The notes beneath the pieces are model-generated. The model searched no databases, was not told the DNA's origin, and saw only the letters and a program-made list of their open reading frames with translations. DNA of 64,000 nt from Rhynochetos jubatus (taxonomy: Eukaryota > Chordata > Aves > Eurypygiformes > Rhynochetidae). The stretch covers positions 1-64,000 of the forward strand of contig CM050666.1 in assembly GCA_027574665.1 (NCBI GenBank), in the 5' to 3' direction. Of this stretch, positions 27,364 through 37,271 are shown piece by piece; positions within the stretch are counted from its first letter, which is position 1, and every line of letters begins with the position of its first letter. The position numbers and the translations under genes are program-made.

Positions 27364-27404
27364 TTTACATAACATAGCTAAGTGTCAACTGCGTGTTATG
27401 TAAA
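27364..27404. promoter_or_regulatory. Inverted pair of D-box-like bZIP sites
   Basis: TTTACATAACA (27,364-27,374) and TGTTATGTAAA (27,394-27,404) form a perfect 11-bp inverted repeat with a 19-nt spacer. Each arm contains a match to the D-box TTAYGTAA-type element (TTACATAA at 27,365-27,372; TTATGTAA at 27,396-27,403), which is bound by PAR-bZIP factors (DBP, TEF, HLF) and NFIL3. The pair lies about 1 kb upstream of the presumed UBE2E2 promoter. The motif match is seen; binding and function are inferred. Confidence 0.5.
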
Positions 27405-28011
27405 GATTCAAGCAGCAGCACCAGCACAGGGACAGCAGTATCTCAGGCCAACGCAGCCAGGTACCTGACAGCTGGTTCTGTTAGAAGTTTGTTTTGCTCC
27501 AGGTTAATGTTGTTAGCACTAAATATCTGATATTTAAGTGCAGCTCTGCCTCAGCCTCTCCCATTCCTTACTGCGATAGTAATGCTCACCTGCTCGGGAG
27601 GTGAGATCCATTTACCTGACGCTACAGCCTCGATCCCCAGCCGGGATGCTGCAGGGTACACGACGTTAGTGGCCGAAGGCAGTTTGTGCCATCAAGCCTT
27701 GCGGCCTTGTGGACAACAAGCCAGGTGGTCGAAAGCCCCAGGCTAAGCACGGCCCTCTCCCCGCGCAGGAGCCGGCACCGTGCTCTCGCACCGCCCCTAG
27801 CCGGGTAGCACGGCCCTCGCGGCCAGGGAGGGCCGGCGGCACCGGGGCGGCCGGCGGCGGGAACAAAGAGGCAGAAAAAGCCGAGAAGAGCACGGAAAGT
27901 TGACACCGGCCCCGCCGCCGCCCCCCGCTCCCGCCCGCCCCCAGGACTTTGGCGGGGGGGCCCCGCGGCCCAGCCGGGCACAGGCGGCGGCGGGAGGGAG
28001 GGAAGTAGGGC

Positions 28012-28053
28012 CGGTCCCCCGCCTCCATCCCCCGGTCCCCCGCCTCCATCCCC
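28012..28053. repeat. 21-bp perfect tandem duplication
   Basis: A C-rich 21-bp unit starting CGGTCCCCCGCCTCC is repeated exactly at 28,012-28,032 and 28,033-28,053, inside the CpG island. It is a likely length-variable site in the promoter region. Confidence 0.85.
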
Positions 28054-28262
28054 CGAGCCCCCCCGCAGCTCCCCGCGACCCCCTCCATCCCCTCACGCCT
28101 CCTTCCTACTCGGGCCCGCTGACCCCGCCCCGTGCTTTCCTTTAACGCGCGCTCCCGCCGCCAGCTCTTCCCCCGCCCGACCGCGCGCGGCCTCCTACAG
28201 CCCCCGCGGGAGCGCGCCTGTCACTCTTCCCCCCTCCTACCCCCCCCGCCCCCTCGCCGAAA

Positions 28263-28276
28263 GCGCGCGCGCGCGC
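28263..28276. repeat. (GC)7 dinucleotide run
   Basis: GCGCGCGCGCGCGC at 28,263-28,276 continues into ACGC. It is an alternating purine-pyrimidine tract with Z-DNA potential, about 50-60 bp upstream of the NF-Y/Sp1-like cluster. Confidence 0.85.
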
Positions 28277-28322
28277 ACGCCCACCCCACCCCTCCCTCGG
28301 CGGACCGCGAGCGCCCGGGCTA

Positions 28323-28338
28323 ATTGGCGGGCGGGGGC
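28323..28338 (+). promoter_or_regulatory. NF-Y/E2F/Sp1-like site cluster
   Basis: ATTGG at 28,323-28,327 is an inverted CCAAT core. It overlaps TTGGCGGGC (28,324-28,332), close to an E2F-type site, and then GGGCGGGGGC (28,329-28,338), a GC box. Such compact clusters are common just upstream of start sites in TATA-less CpG-island promoters. Occupancy is inferred only. Confidence 0.5.
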
Positions 28339-28349
28339 GCGCGGCAGGA

Positions 28350-28534
28350 GCGGCGGTAGCCGCTCGGGAGGGAGAGGGAAGAAAGTGGAGGGTGAGGAGC
28401 GGGCTCATGACTCAGTGAGCGGCTGCAGCCCCCTCCCAGCCCCGCGCCCGGCCGGAGTCGGGGTGACCGCCTCGGATTGTCCCGCAGCCTCTGCCCGGCG
28501 CCAGCGAGAGAGAGAGACCTGCGCTCGCCTGCAG
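28350..28534 (+). other. UBE2E2: Candidate non-coding first exon of UBE2E2
   Basis: The UBE2E2 start codon lies just inside a downstream exon preceded by an intron acceptor, so at least one 5'-UTR exon must exist upstream. In the CpG island, CCTGCAG|GTAGCT gives a donor at 28,534/28,535. It follows the NF-Y/E2F/Sp1-like cluster and the AP-1 site by 120-200 bp, a good distance for a first exon. The 5' end given here is a guess. The donor is only moderate, and a stronger GTGAGT donor follows at 29,122/29,123, so this exon could be alternative or wrong. Confidence 0.4.
28408..28414. promoter_or_regulatory. AP-1 (TRE) consensus site
   Basis: TGACTCA is an exact AP-1 site. It lies inside GCTCATGACTCAGTGAGC (28,403-28,420), whose outer five bases on each side are complementary. 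It does not match the full MARE or ARE extended consensus. It would sit near or within the first exon. The motif is exact; its use is inferred. Confidence 0.5.
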
Positions 28535-29065
28535 GTAGCTGCCGTCCCTCTCCGCCCGCCCCGTCCCTCCCGAGTTACACCTCTGCCCCGGCTGAGGTGC
28601 CCGTCTGCCTCCCCCCCCGCCCCGTCCCTCGCCAGCCCTGCCTCACGGCACCCCCCCTTCCCCATTTTAACTGCGAGCCTCGGTCTCTACCTTTAGCCTT
28701 CACCTCCCCTCCCCCCTCCGCATCCCCCCAGCGCTGCCTGGTACCCCTCTTCCCCCCCCGCCTTGTCATCCCCGGCCGTGCCCTTTCTTAGCAAGTCCCG
28801 GCCGCCTCCAGCCACCTCGGCATCTCTGCCAGCTCTTCCCCCCACCCCCGGCTCCATCCATCCTCCGGTCAGCGCTCCAGCCTCCGTTGCTCCTAAGCAC
28901 CCCCACACCCCTTCCACCAACTCTTCCGTGTCCATTTGTCCTGCTTGCCCCGCTGCGGGCGGCAGCAGCCCTCCCCCACCCCGGCCCCGCTCCGCGCCCA
29001 TCGCGTGGTCCCCGCGGCACTCGCTTCGCCCCTGGGTCGCTCCAGCCCCGGGGTACCCCTTGCCT

Positions 29066-29087
29066 CCCCCCCCCCCCCCCCCCCCCC
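29066..29087 (+). repeat. C22 homopolymer
   Basis: Twenty-two uninterrupted C residues directly precede an ATG at 29,088. On the opposite strand this is G22. Such runs are unstable in copy number and error-prone in sequencing and assembly, so the exact length is uncertain. Confidence 0.9.
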
Positions 29088-29122
29088 ATGACCGACCATC
29101 CGCACACACCCCCGGCGCCGCG
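29088..29122 (+). other. UBE2E2: Candidate alternative first exon 3' part with ATG
   Basis: An ATG at 29,088 opens a frame of 11 codons plus two bases (CG) that reaches a strong donor, CGCG|GTGAGT, at 29,122/29,123. If spliced to an acceptor at 32,896/32,897, the split codon becomes CGT and the frame reads Arg-Ala-Ala-Ser-Ala into the normal UBE2E2 Met. This would add about 16 residues to the N-terminus. The frame is also open upstream to 28,887. The in-frame join depends on which of two nearby acceptor AGs is used. This is sequence-based speculation; the first exon may be entirely non-coding. Confidence 0.25.
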
Positions 29123-32100
29123 GTGAGTGCCCCGGACTAGAGCCCCTGGGGAGAGGGGCACTGCCCTCCCCCGGGGCACCCCGAGAAGCCCCGCAGCCCA
29201 GCCCCCTCCCTTCTCTCTGGTGCCCCCGACGTCTTCCTCTCCCAGTCTCCTCCTCCTCTCCCCGGCTGTCTCCTACTTTCACCTCGGCCGGGGGTGTACG
29301 CGTGGCCTTTGGGGGTGTCCGTCTGCCGTCGTATGTGTGTGTTCCTCCCCCCCCCGCCCCTCGGTACGGCCCGATGCTGCACGCTGGATCCTCCCGATGG
29401 GCAAGTCGCGTGTGCCCCCACCCGCGGCGGTGGGGCCGTGGGAGCCCCGGGGCTGCCGTCCCGTCCCTCCGGGTGCCCCTCTCGGAGGCGGACCCTGCCC
29501 GGCCAGAAATCGGGCCCCTTCTGCGTCCCCTCCTGCGATGTTTCGGTCCGTTTGCCCTTTACATATCTAATGAAGATGAAGTAAGGCGGCTCCTGCTGCT
29601 GCTGCTCTTCGTGGACCCTGCAGAAATATTCCATTTATCTTGGCTTATAGGAAATTAAGACCACTTTAGAAAGACATCATCCCCAGCTCTGCTGCCCTTG
29701 GGACCCATCTGCACGTTGCCAGGATCTCTCTGTCCATGACTGCCTGATTTTTTTTTTTTGGGTGGTGGTGGGTTTTTTTTGTTGTTGTGGTTTGGTTTGG
29801 GTTTTTTTCCTTTTGAGGAGGGAGGGGAAAGTGCCAGTGGATGTATATGACAGAAGCAGGATCTTTTGGATGCTCTTCAATTAGAATTGATAGTTGTACT
29901 TCCACTTAATCTGTGTCTCTGCTGAATCATCTTATGTTAAGGGAGAGACTTTTAAATCCCCTTTCACTCCTTCCGCTGTCCTCTCTGCTCATTTTTCTCA
30001 GCACGGCCGCAGGGAGGTTAGCACCCCTCGCCTGAATGTTAGGTAACCTGGACACCATGTGTCTTTCCTCTCACTCTGTGTGACAGTCGCAAACACGCTC
30101 ATGACTGTCCAGATTCAGGGAGTATCCTGTGTTGCTCTGTCTGTGTTCGTGTCAGTGAAATGTTTTCCTAACAGTGTCATCCCCTTGTCTGTGTTTTGGT
30201 TTTTTTTCCATTCTCTTATTTGTTCATATGTTTGTTTGTCTATTTAAGTTTGACCACGTTTGAAGTGTCTAACTTCAGGCCTTTTAAAACACGCTTTTAC
30301 TGTGGTATCGAGCATCCCTTGAACTATGCAAAATTCCTAAAATTGCAGATATTGTAAGGAGAAGGCATGGGAAGAACTGCCTGGGTGTCAGAAAGGGGAA
30401 CTGGGAGAGAAGGAGAGAGGAAAAAACCCCAAGAAACTAGCCAGACATCGAATGACAGATTTAAGCATTTTCCTGTTGTAAATGCTGGCATTACATGTTA
30501 CAGTAATTATATGCTCTGGGCTACTGTTACAGGGTTTGTCTGCTGGATAGTAACCTGAACTTAGAAAGTGAATATGAGGGTTTTTTGGATAATAGTTTTA
30601 TTTATAGCCAAGGCTGTTCACAGCAGATGTCCTATGCATACATGCTTTATTAAATATGCTTTTAACTTTCTGGCCTGCAGTGTTAAAGCCTATGTACATT
30701 GTGAAGAGAATTTCTCTCTTTAAAATCAGAGGTATTGAGCAAAGATCAGAACGGAAATCTAGAGTTGAGGTCATCAAAAGTGTTATTAAAAAAAAAATAT
30801 GAGATTGTATTTTATCTGCATGTGGAAGCAAGGAAAACGGATACCTACTATCAAAATTGCATTATAGTTATTAAATGCATATTTTGACTTGTAAAAATGT
30901 GATACTTCAGTGTTTTATTACCTCTAAATCTTCTGTGGCTTTTATCTTGAAATCTGACAACCAGGATGTAAATATCTAAACATTAACCTGTGTAAATATA
31001 CGAATTATGTTAAATATCATGTTGTAGCAGTACTGTAGGAAAAGTATTTCTCTAATAATGGACACTTTTTGTATTGTAGTTTTAGGATGTAAACTACGCA
31101 TTATTTTGGTTACTTTAGTGACCAGGCTAGATGTTGTGCTTTGATATATATTTATATATGAACATATATTTATAGAATATTCTTTTCCATAATAAAATAC
31201 AAAATGTAGCTTAAGCTGATGAAGGGAATCCTAGTCCCATATCCATCCCTTGCTATTACTTGCTATTTCTTTTATCATCTAAACATTTTGAAGGGATGCC
31301 ATACGTCTAGATTTATGAAGCTGAACTGAAAAGATCTAATTCCTCCTGATGTTAGTTGAATTGTGTCAATAATGCCTGGAAAGATTAGTTCTTCCACTCC
31401 ACGGAATGTACTATTTGATAGATCTTGATAAGCCTTCAGCAGAATAGGAATAAATTTATTTTCTGACATGAGGCTATAACTGGAACACTTAAGGCCTTTT
31501 TAAAAAGCCTCTTTTTCAACATAACCCTGTTGGCATTAATGTTACTTTACTTTTGCTGTCTCTTTACATAAATATGTGCAGGTAGATGAACTTTGTTTAA
31601 TCCTCTGAATGAGCGTGGTTGAATCTGAGCCTACAATCTCATTATTCTCCCTTGAGAGAGTATTAAAACATATAATAGTCAAGGTGAATGGTTTTGTTCT
31701 TAATTGTGACGGTGTCTGTACATAGGTAAGAGGAAAAGCAAGTTGAAGTTCACAGCAATTTAGAATTCTTTGTGTATAAAAGAGCAAATTTCCTTGATTC
31801 AGAAAGATTCGATCAGAAAACCACACAGATACATGGGGATTGTGTGGGTGTAAACCAGTAGCATTTGGGCCTGTGTGCTTTGAAGTTGGTTCTTTTGTTC
31901 AGATCTCTAGAGGAAGACGTATAAAATAAATACATAAACTGCAGGTTGGAGTTAAAGGAAAGACCGTCAGGGATTGCCACCACATACCCTAATTCAGTAA
32001 GAGTTTTTCATGGACGTCTGCCCTTCATGAGAACAGTTTGAGAAGTCATGACAGCTGTACCAGTGGGCTTGTAATTTCTCATCTGTCGGCATATTGTTAT

Positions 32101-32858
32101 ACTACTTAAAATGAAGGAAGACATGAAAAGAGCTAACTAGTATCAGAAGTGTGCAAATAAAGCAGTAACTTGACTTCTGAAATATACTGAGGTTTCTTGT
32201 GGCTCGTGTTCTCTGACAGCTTGGTTGCCTTTTGTTGTCTGAACAGTTTCTCAGGAAAAAAACCTTCCTTATATCCTCTACCAGCGTGCTTACCGCTCTA
32301 GAAGTGTACTGTTTTAGTAAATACACACAGTCCTGTGTTAGTGCGTTTTGGTTCTGTGAATGTTTCCATTGGGCATGCCAGGATGTGGATTTTGTAATGT
32401 GGAAACCCACATTATAGATTTGGAATAAGCCCACAGATTTGTTTCATATGGGATGACAGAGAGTCTTAAGATAGTAATAGCTCTCAGTTTTTAACAAACT
32501 AGGCTAGATTTGAACCGGTGGCGTAGTGATGAAATAGTTAACTCATGATACTGCCAAGCAGTTGAAAAATACAGCTCACAGTGAATGGTATTACACTTGC
32601 AGAATTATGTTTCCTGCTTAACTGCAATAACTTAAGCTTTTCATATATATAAGTCTGTATTATTTACTTTGTATGGGGTTTTAAATGACCAACTCCTGAA
32701 TTATTGTTAAGATGCTCATGGCAAAACTCTTCAGTACTAAGATTATTGAAGTACTATAACACAAGCATTATGTTTTAGGGCAAAGACATAAATTAATGTG
32801 TTGGTTTTTTTAAGGCATGTAAGAAATACTGTTGGACAGTTTCTTCTGAAAAAGCTAA

Positions 32859-33152
<294 letters not shown>

Positions 33153-36100
33153 TGACTCAGTATATTAATTTTCTTATTGTTTTATTATAACACTACTATG
33201 TCAGTGTAATAGCCTTTTGAAACTGGTCGTGATAATGAGACCTGTATACTTTTATACTTTCTTTGACAGATTGGTTCTTTCACATGGTTTTAATAGTAGC
33301 TTGCATGATAAAAGCTGACTTTTTTTATTGCTAGTAAAACTCAGTTTTGTGGCCTTATAAAATATATCTCTGTATGTGTGCGTGCGACTGATGTTGAAAC
33401 TTGTCAGTGTAACTTACAGTTAATTAACCATAAACATTTCAGACAGTTCAGTAACCCAGCATGTTAGGAACACCGTAATACCTGTTGCTGTGAAGTACGG
33501 CGTTTCCTTTTCCCAGATGGTCAGGTCAGAAATATTTGAGTGAACAACAAATGCATGTTGGTTTCATTACTTTAAACTGTGGTCTGTTTAAATACCCATT
33601 TCTTTTCCTTCTCTTTTCTGCTTGAGAGGAAAAGTGGGTTTGTAGAATAGTTATTTAAATTATTCTATGCTATCATGTCAATCTCCAGATAATGATTGTC
33701 TCGCTTGGACCAGACAGAAGGAATTTACAGCTTAGTGTTGCTCCATTAGTACACGTAGGGGTGTTAGTCTAGGCGACAAAATTCAAATGGGATTATAGTA
33801 ATTGAAGTTAAAAAACACTTTTAAATAATCTGACAACATACCAGCTCTGCAGACTGTCCTGATGCAGAATTCCCAGATCCTGTGTCTTTGCTGATTCAAG
33901 GCCATGTAAACTACAAGAAAAAACGTTGGAGTTGTGCCACTGTGGTGCTGCGGTAAAGAAGAAGTAACAAGGCCCTGTTGCCATAATTTATAACCTATGC
34001 ATATCTGTAAATGCCAGTATATAAACATGTGTGTACATCTTGTCAGGATTCAAGTAGTTGCCTTGGCTTAATCTGCCTCTTACCATTTACGTTCTTCCCT
34101 GAACTAAGTCTCTTCTGTCTTTCCAATGAGGGATGGTCACGCTTTTCTTGTGCCACAGACACCTTCCTTACAGCTAGATTTCTTCCTTTTTTCTTCCCTG
34201 GTGAAATGCTTTCTGCAGACCCATTTCTACTGTGACACTAGTCAGAGATTATCTAGTCGTATCACTTACAGGATGGCTAGCAAAGCTTGCCCATGTTTCA
34301 TTTTATGACTAAAAAGGAAAAACAGAAAAAAACCAACCCAAATCCCAGCTTTCGCTTCAAACCATGATGTTATTTATGTAGTTAATCCTCACAGCTGTTA
34401 CAGTTTCTGGCCGTCTTCTCTTTTGTCTGCTTCCTGCTATTGTTATTTTTAAAAATATTAATAATATTGGGCTAGTCATGACTTCTAAGGTCATAAAAAT
34501 GAGTTTTTATAATCCTTAGAGAAGAATCTGCGTATTCTGAACTTTGTACAATGCCTAACGTAATGATGCCACAATTCTGACAAGGGCCTGTGGACACTAT
34601 ACTATTAAAAAATTAATAATCATATGTCAGAAATTGGTCTGTTAATCTTAGCTTTGTATCTTCAAAGCTTAGAGCTTTTATCAACATGCTTTTCACAGTG
34701 ATAAAATTACTTAAACCTTTTAAAGTTTAATCATATCTGCTTATGGTTCTGCTGAAACTAATTATGCCAGTTGCTGACATCAGAGCGCTTGCCAGTTAGA
34801 CTCTAAAGCCAGTTTCACATGTGTACTAATATAGAAGGAAAGGCTTTGATTATGCATTTGAAAAGCTGATATTGTGCACATATCTACAGAACTCTTATAA
34901 ATTATAAATAATATTTTTGAAAAAAATGTGGTTTAGGAGTGCTGGTTGTCATAGTACTTTGTGGAAGAATCACAGCAACATGGTTTTTGTAGTAACGGGG
35001 GTTTAATAGTATCACAGTATTGCTTTTTCTTTTTTTTTCAGTAGTTCGTCACTGTGTTAGAGCTGCGGTTACGTTTCTGTAAACATTCTTAATCTGGCCA
35101 GGTTTTCATATTACAGGTTTTGTTTCTTTGCTTTCTTAAGTCATTACTGATTTTAATTAAAAAGCAAAATGAGAAATTAAAGTAGTGGATAAAAAGGAGA
35201 GGAGTAATATGAAGGAAAGTGGCATAGAGTCCTCAGTATGTGATAAGTATTACAGAAACTGTCAATACAGAATATCTTCATAGTAATAAAGACTGTAAGT
35301 ACTCTTAGGAATTTTTTCCTGTTGTAGCTTTTCAAGTCTGTGGGTGTGTATGGCATTACTGTAAAGTCACAATAATCTTTACTTAAATGTTTCACTATGC
35401 AGTTCCCTCCAATAGCTCTGTTATAGTTGAAAGAGTAAACTCTGGTAAAATCAGTAAAAAACCCAAACAGAGTGTACTGCAGTTGTGGTGTTAGTCAAGA
35501 TTCCCTAATCCCTGTTTAGAGCAGAGACTACCAGCAAGTTAATGTAGCACTGGAGCTGCAGTCACAGACTACAGGCTTGATTCTAACATGAGTTTGGAAG
35601 TCAAGTTTTCTCACTTGAAAAGCTTTTGCATGCATATGCAATTGTAGTCACAGTATTTTGGATTACACTGTAATACTTACTGTGTATCTTGGATTAGAAT
35701 GAAGATTTGTGCATCTGTATTTGGAACACTTCTGTTCTTTTTATTTGTATGTTTATGTTGTCAGATTTAAAGAATTTTCAGTAGCATTAGGTTTTATATA
35801 AATCAAGCTTTAGCAGTGTGCTGACTTTTGCTGGTGTAAAAGTAAACTGTTACCATGTCTTAGGTATGAATAAACTACTCGCTCAGTTTACTGCTTTCCA
35901 AAATGATCTGGTTATGGAGGCTATGTGAAACCACTTGAATTCAATTTTGAGTAAGATCTTTGTTTTTAAGGTACAGAGTTTCTTGTGTTAGCATTGCTAT
36001 AGATGGCATTAAGAAAGCAGAATGCTATCACAGGCCATCCTTCTCTGTTAATACTTTTAGGAGTAGCTGCTGTACAGGTGTAATAGCTTACAGCATATGT

Positions 36101-37232
36101 CATACAGTGTACCGGTCCTTCAGTTTTCCTCACCCAGAGGGCATCACCTTAAATAGCAACCTTTCTTATCTAACATGTCAAGATTGAGAAACTCGCTGCA
36201 TATCACAATTACAGTTCAGACACGGAATTGAATTGCTGTCCTTGAAAACAGCAGGCATCTTTTTACCTCTTAAGCAGCAAATCTTAGCATGACCTTTGGA
36301 TTGAGAGAAGTGTAACCATTCTTGGCTGGCACAGTAGCTCAGCAAATAAATGTATTGTTTTGCTTGTCTCCTGAAGTTGATAGCTGAAAATCTGTCAGCC
36401 TTTATGTCCAGTCCTGGAATTTTTTTATAACTATCTGTGCCTACAGTGAATTGTGAACTTTAAAACTAGTTGTCATCTTTTATTTTCTTAAGTGAAAGAA
36501 GTTACAACCTTAAGGAGTAGCAAATAGGTAGTGGATTAAGTTTGTTTGAAATTCAGCAAAATAAAAATGAGCACTTTTTTACATCTCTTTTTTTTTCTCA
36601 GAGGAGTTTATCACAGTACTGTTTGCAAGGAATCTGGGAATGATATTTAGCATGTTGAAAATGACAGCAAACTATGGAGTGCTTTTTTTTATAAGAAATA
36701 TCCTTGTCATTAATTGTGCATCTAGTATGGAGGCGAGAATATTTCTTTTCCTCCAGCCTGAATCTGACCACCTTTAGATCAATTTCCTGCTCAGTTACAG
36801 TTTATGTAAGGTTGAAATACGTACCAGTGACTGCATTTCTTAGTATTTTCTAAGCAACATTCTTCAGTATGGCGCATTGGTTCACCTGGCTTTTATGGGT
36901 AATGGCATATATTTTAGAAAAGTAAAAGTAAGCGCATTGTCATATAGTCCCTTATTTTGCTTCTTTTCCTGTTAATCTTATTGGGAAATCCTCTGACATG
37001 TTCAGTTCTCTCTTAGCTTTAGAGAACTTTAACTGTTTCACGAAGGAAACAACACACAGTCCCCCTAGGCTCGGAACAGTAGTAAATACGTGTCTGTGAG
37101 AATTAATATTTGAAATCCACACTGTACTTTCATGTTTCTGAATTTAGGGTTAGATTAACCTTTGCACTATTACTGGAAGGCAACTATGTTCTTTTCTATT
37201 AGCAAACTGGAGGGGAACAATATTTTTGTGTG

Positions 37233-37271
37233 TATATACACATACATGTGTATATATATATATGAGAGAGA
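37233..37271. repeat. AT-rich palindrome plus (TA)n(GA)n microsatellite
   Basis: TATATACACAT (37,233-37,243) and ATGTGTATATA (37,246-37,256) are perfect complements with a 2-nt centre. The right arm merges into (TA)6 and then (GA)4. The structure could extrude as a cruciform and is likely to vary in length. Confidence 0.8.

Larger units (their letters stand above)
17804..27690. other. Intergenic flank up to the CpG island
   Basis: Mostly AT-rich and non-coding. It holds an A12/C-rich tract (18,799-18,826), an enhancer-like AT segment (20,000-20,360), a GC-rich patch (20,590-20,930) and a palindromic pair of D-box motifs (27,364-27,404). None of the open frames shows a known domain or splice context. 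I see no transposon with recognisable ends in this stretch. Confidence 0.55.
27700..29560. promoter_or_regulatory. UBE2E2: CpG island promoter of UBE2E2
   Basis: This is the only long stretch of very high G+C with dense CpG in the window; the flanks on both sides drop quickly to AT-rich DNA. It lies 3.3-5.2 kb upstream of the UBE2E2 start codon, where a non-coding first exon is expected. No TATA box is evident. It includes a 21-bp tandem duplication, a (GC)7 run, an NF-Y/E2F/Sp1-like cluster at 28,323-28,338, an AP-1 consensus at 28,408-28,414, a C22 run, and splice donors after 28,534 and 29,122. The + strand is strikingly C-rich over most of 28,540-29,090. Start-site position is not determinable, but about 28,340-28,420 is plausible. 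Confidence 0.85.

Noticed and set aside
29137-29634. 165-codon minus-strand open frame in the CpG island
   Set aside because: Composition effect: stop codons are rare in GC-rich DNA, and the product is low-complexity Arg/Gly/Pro.
35027-35045. Strong acceptor-like pyrimidine-AG sequence in the intron; similar ones near 36,600 and 61,510
   Set aside because: No open UBE2E2-like coding sequence or convincing donor follows. T-rich introns give many such decoys.
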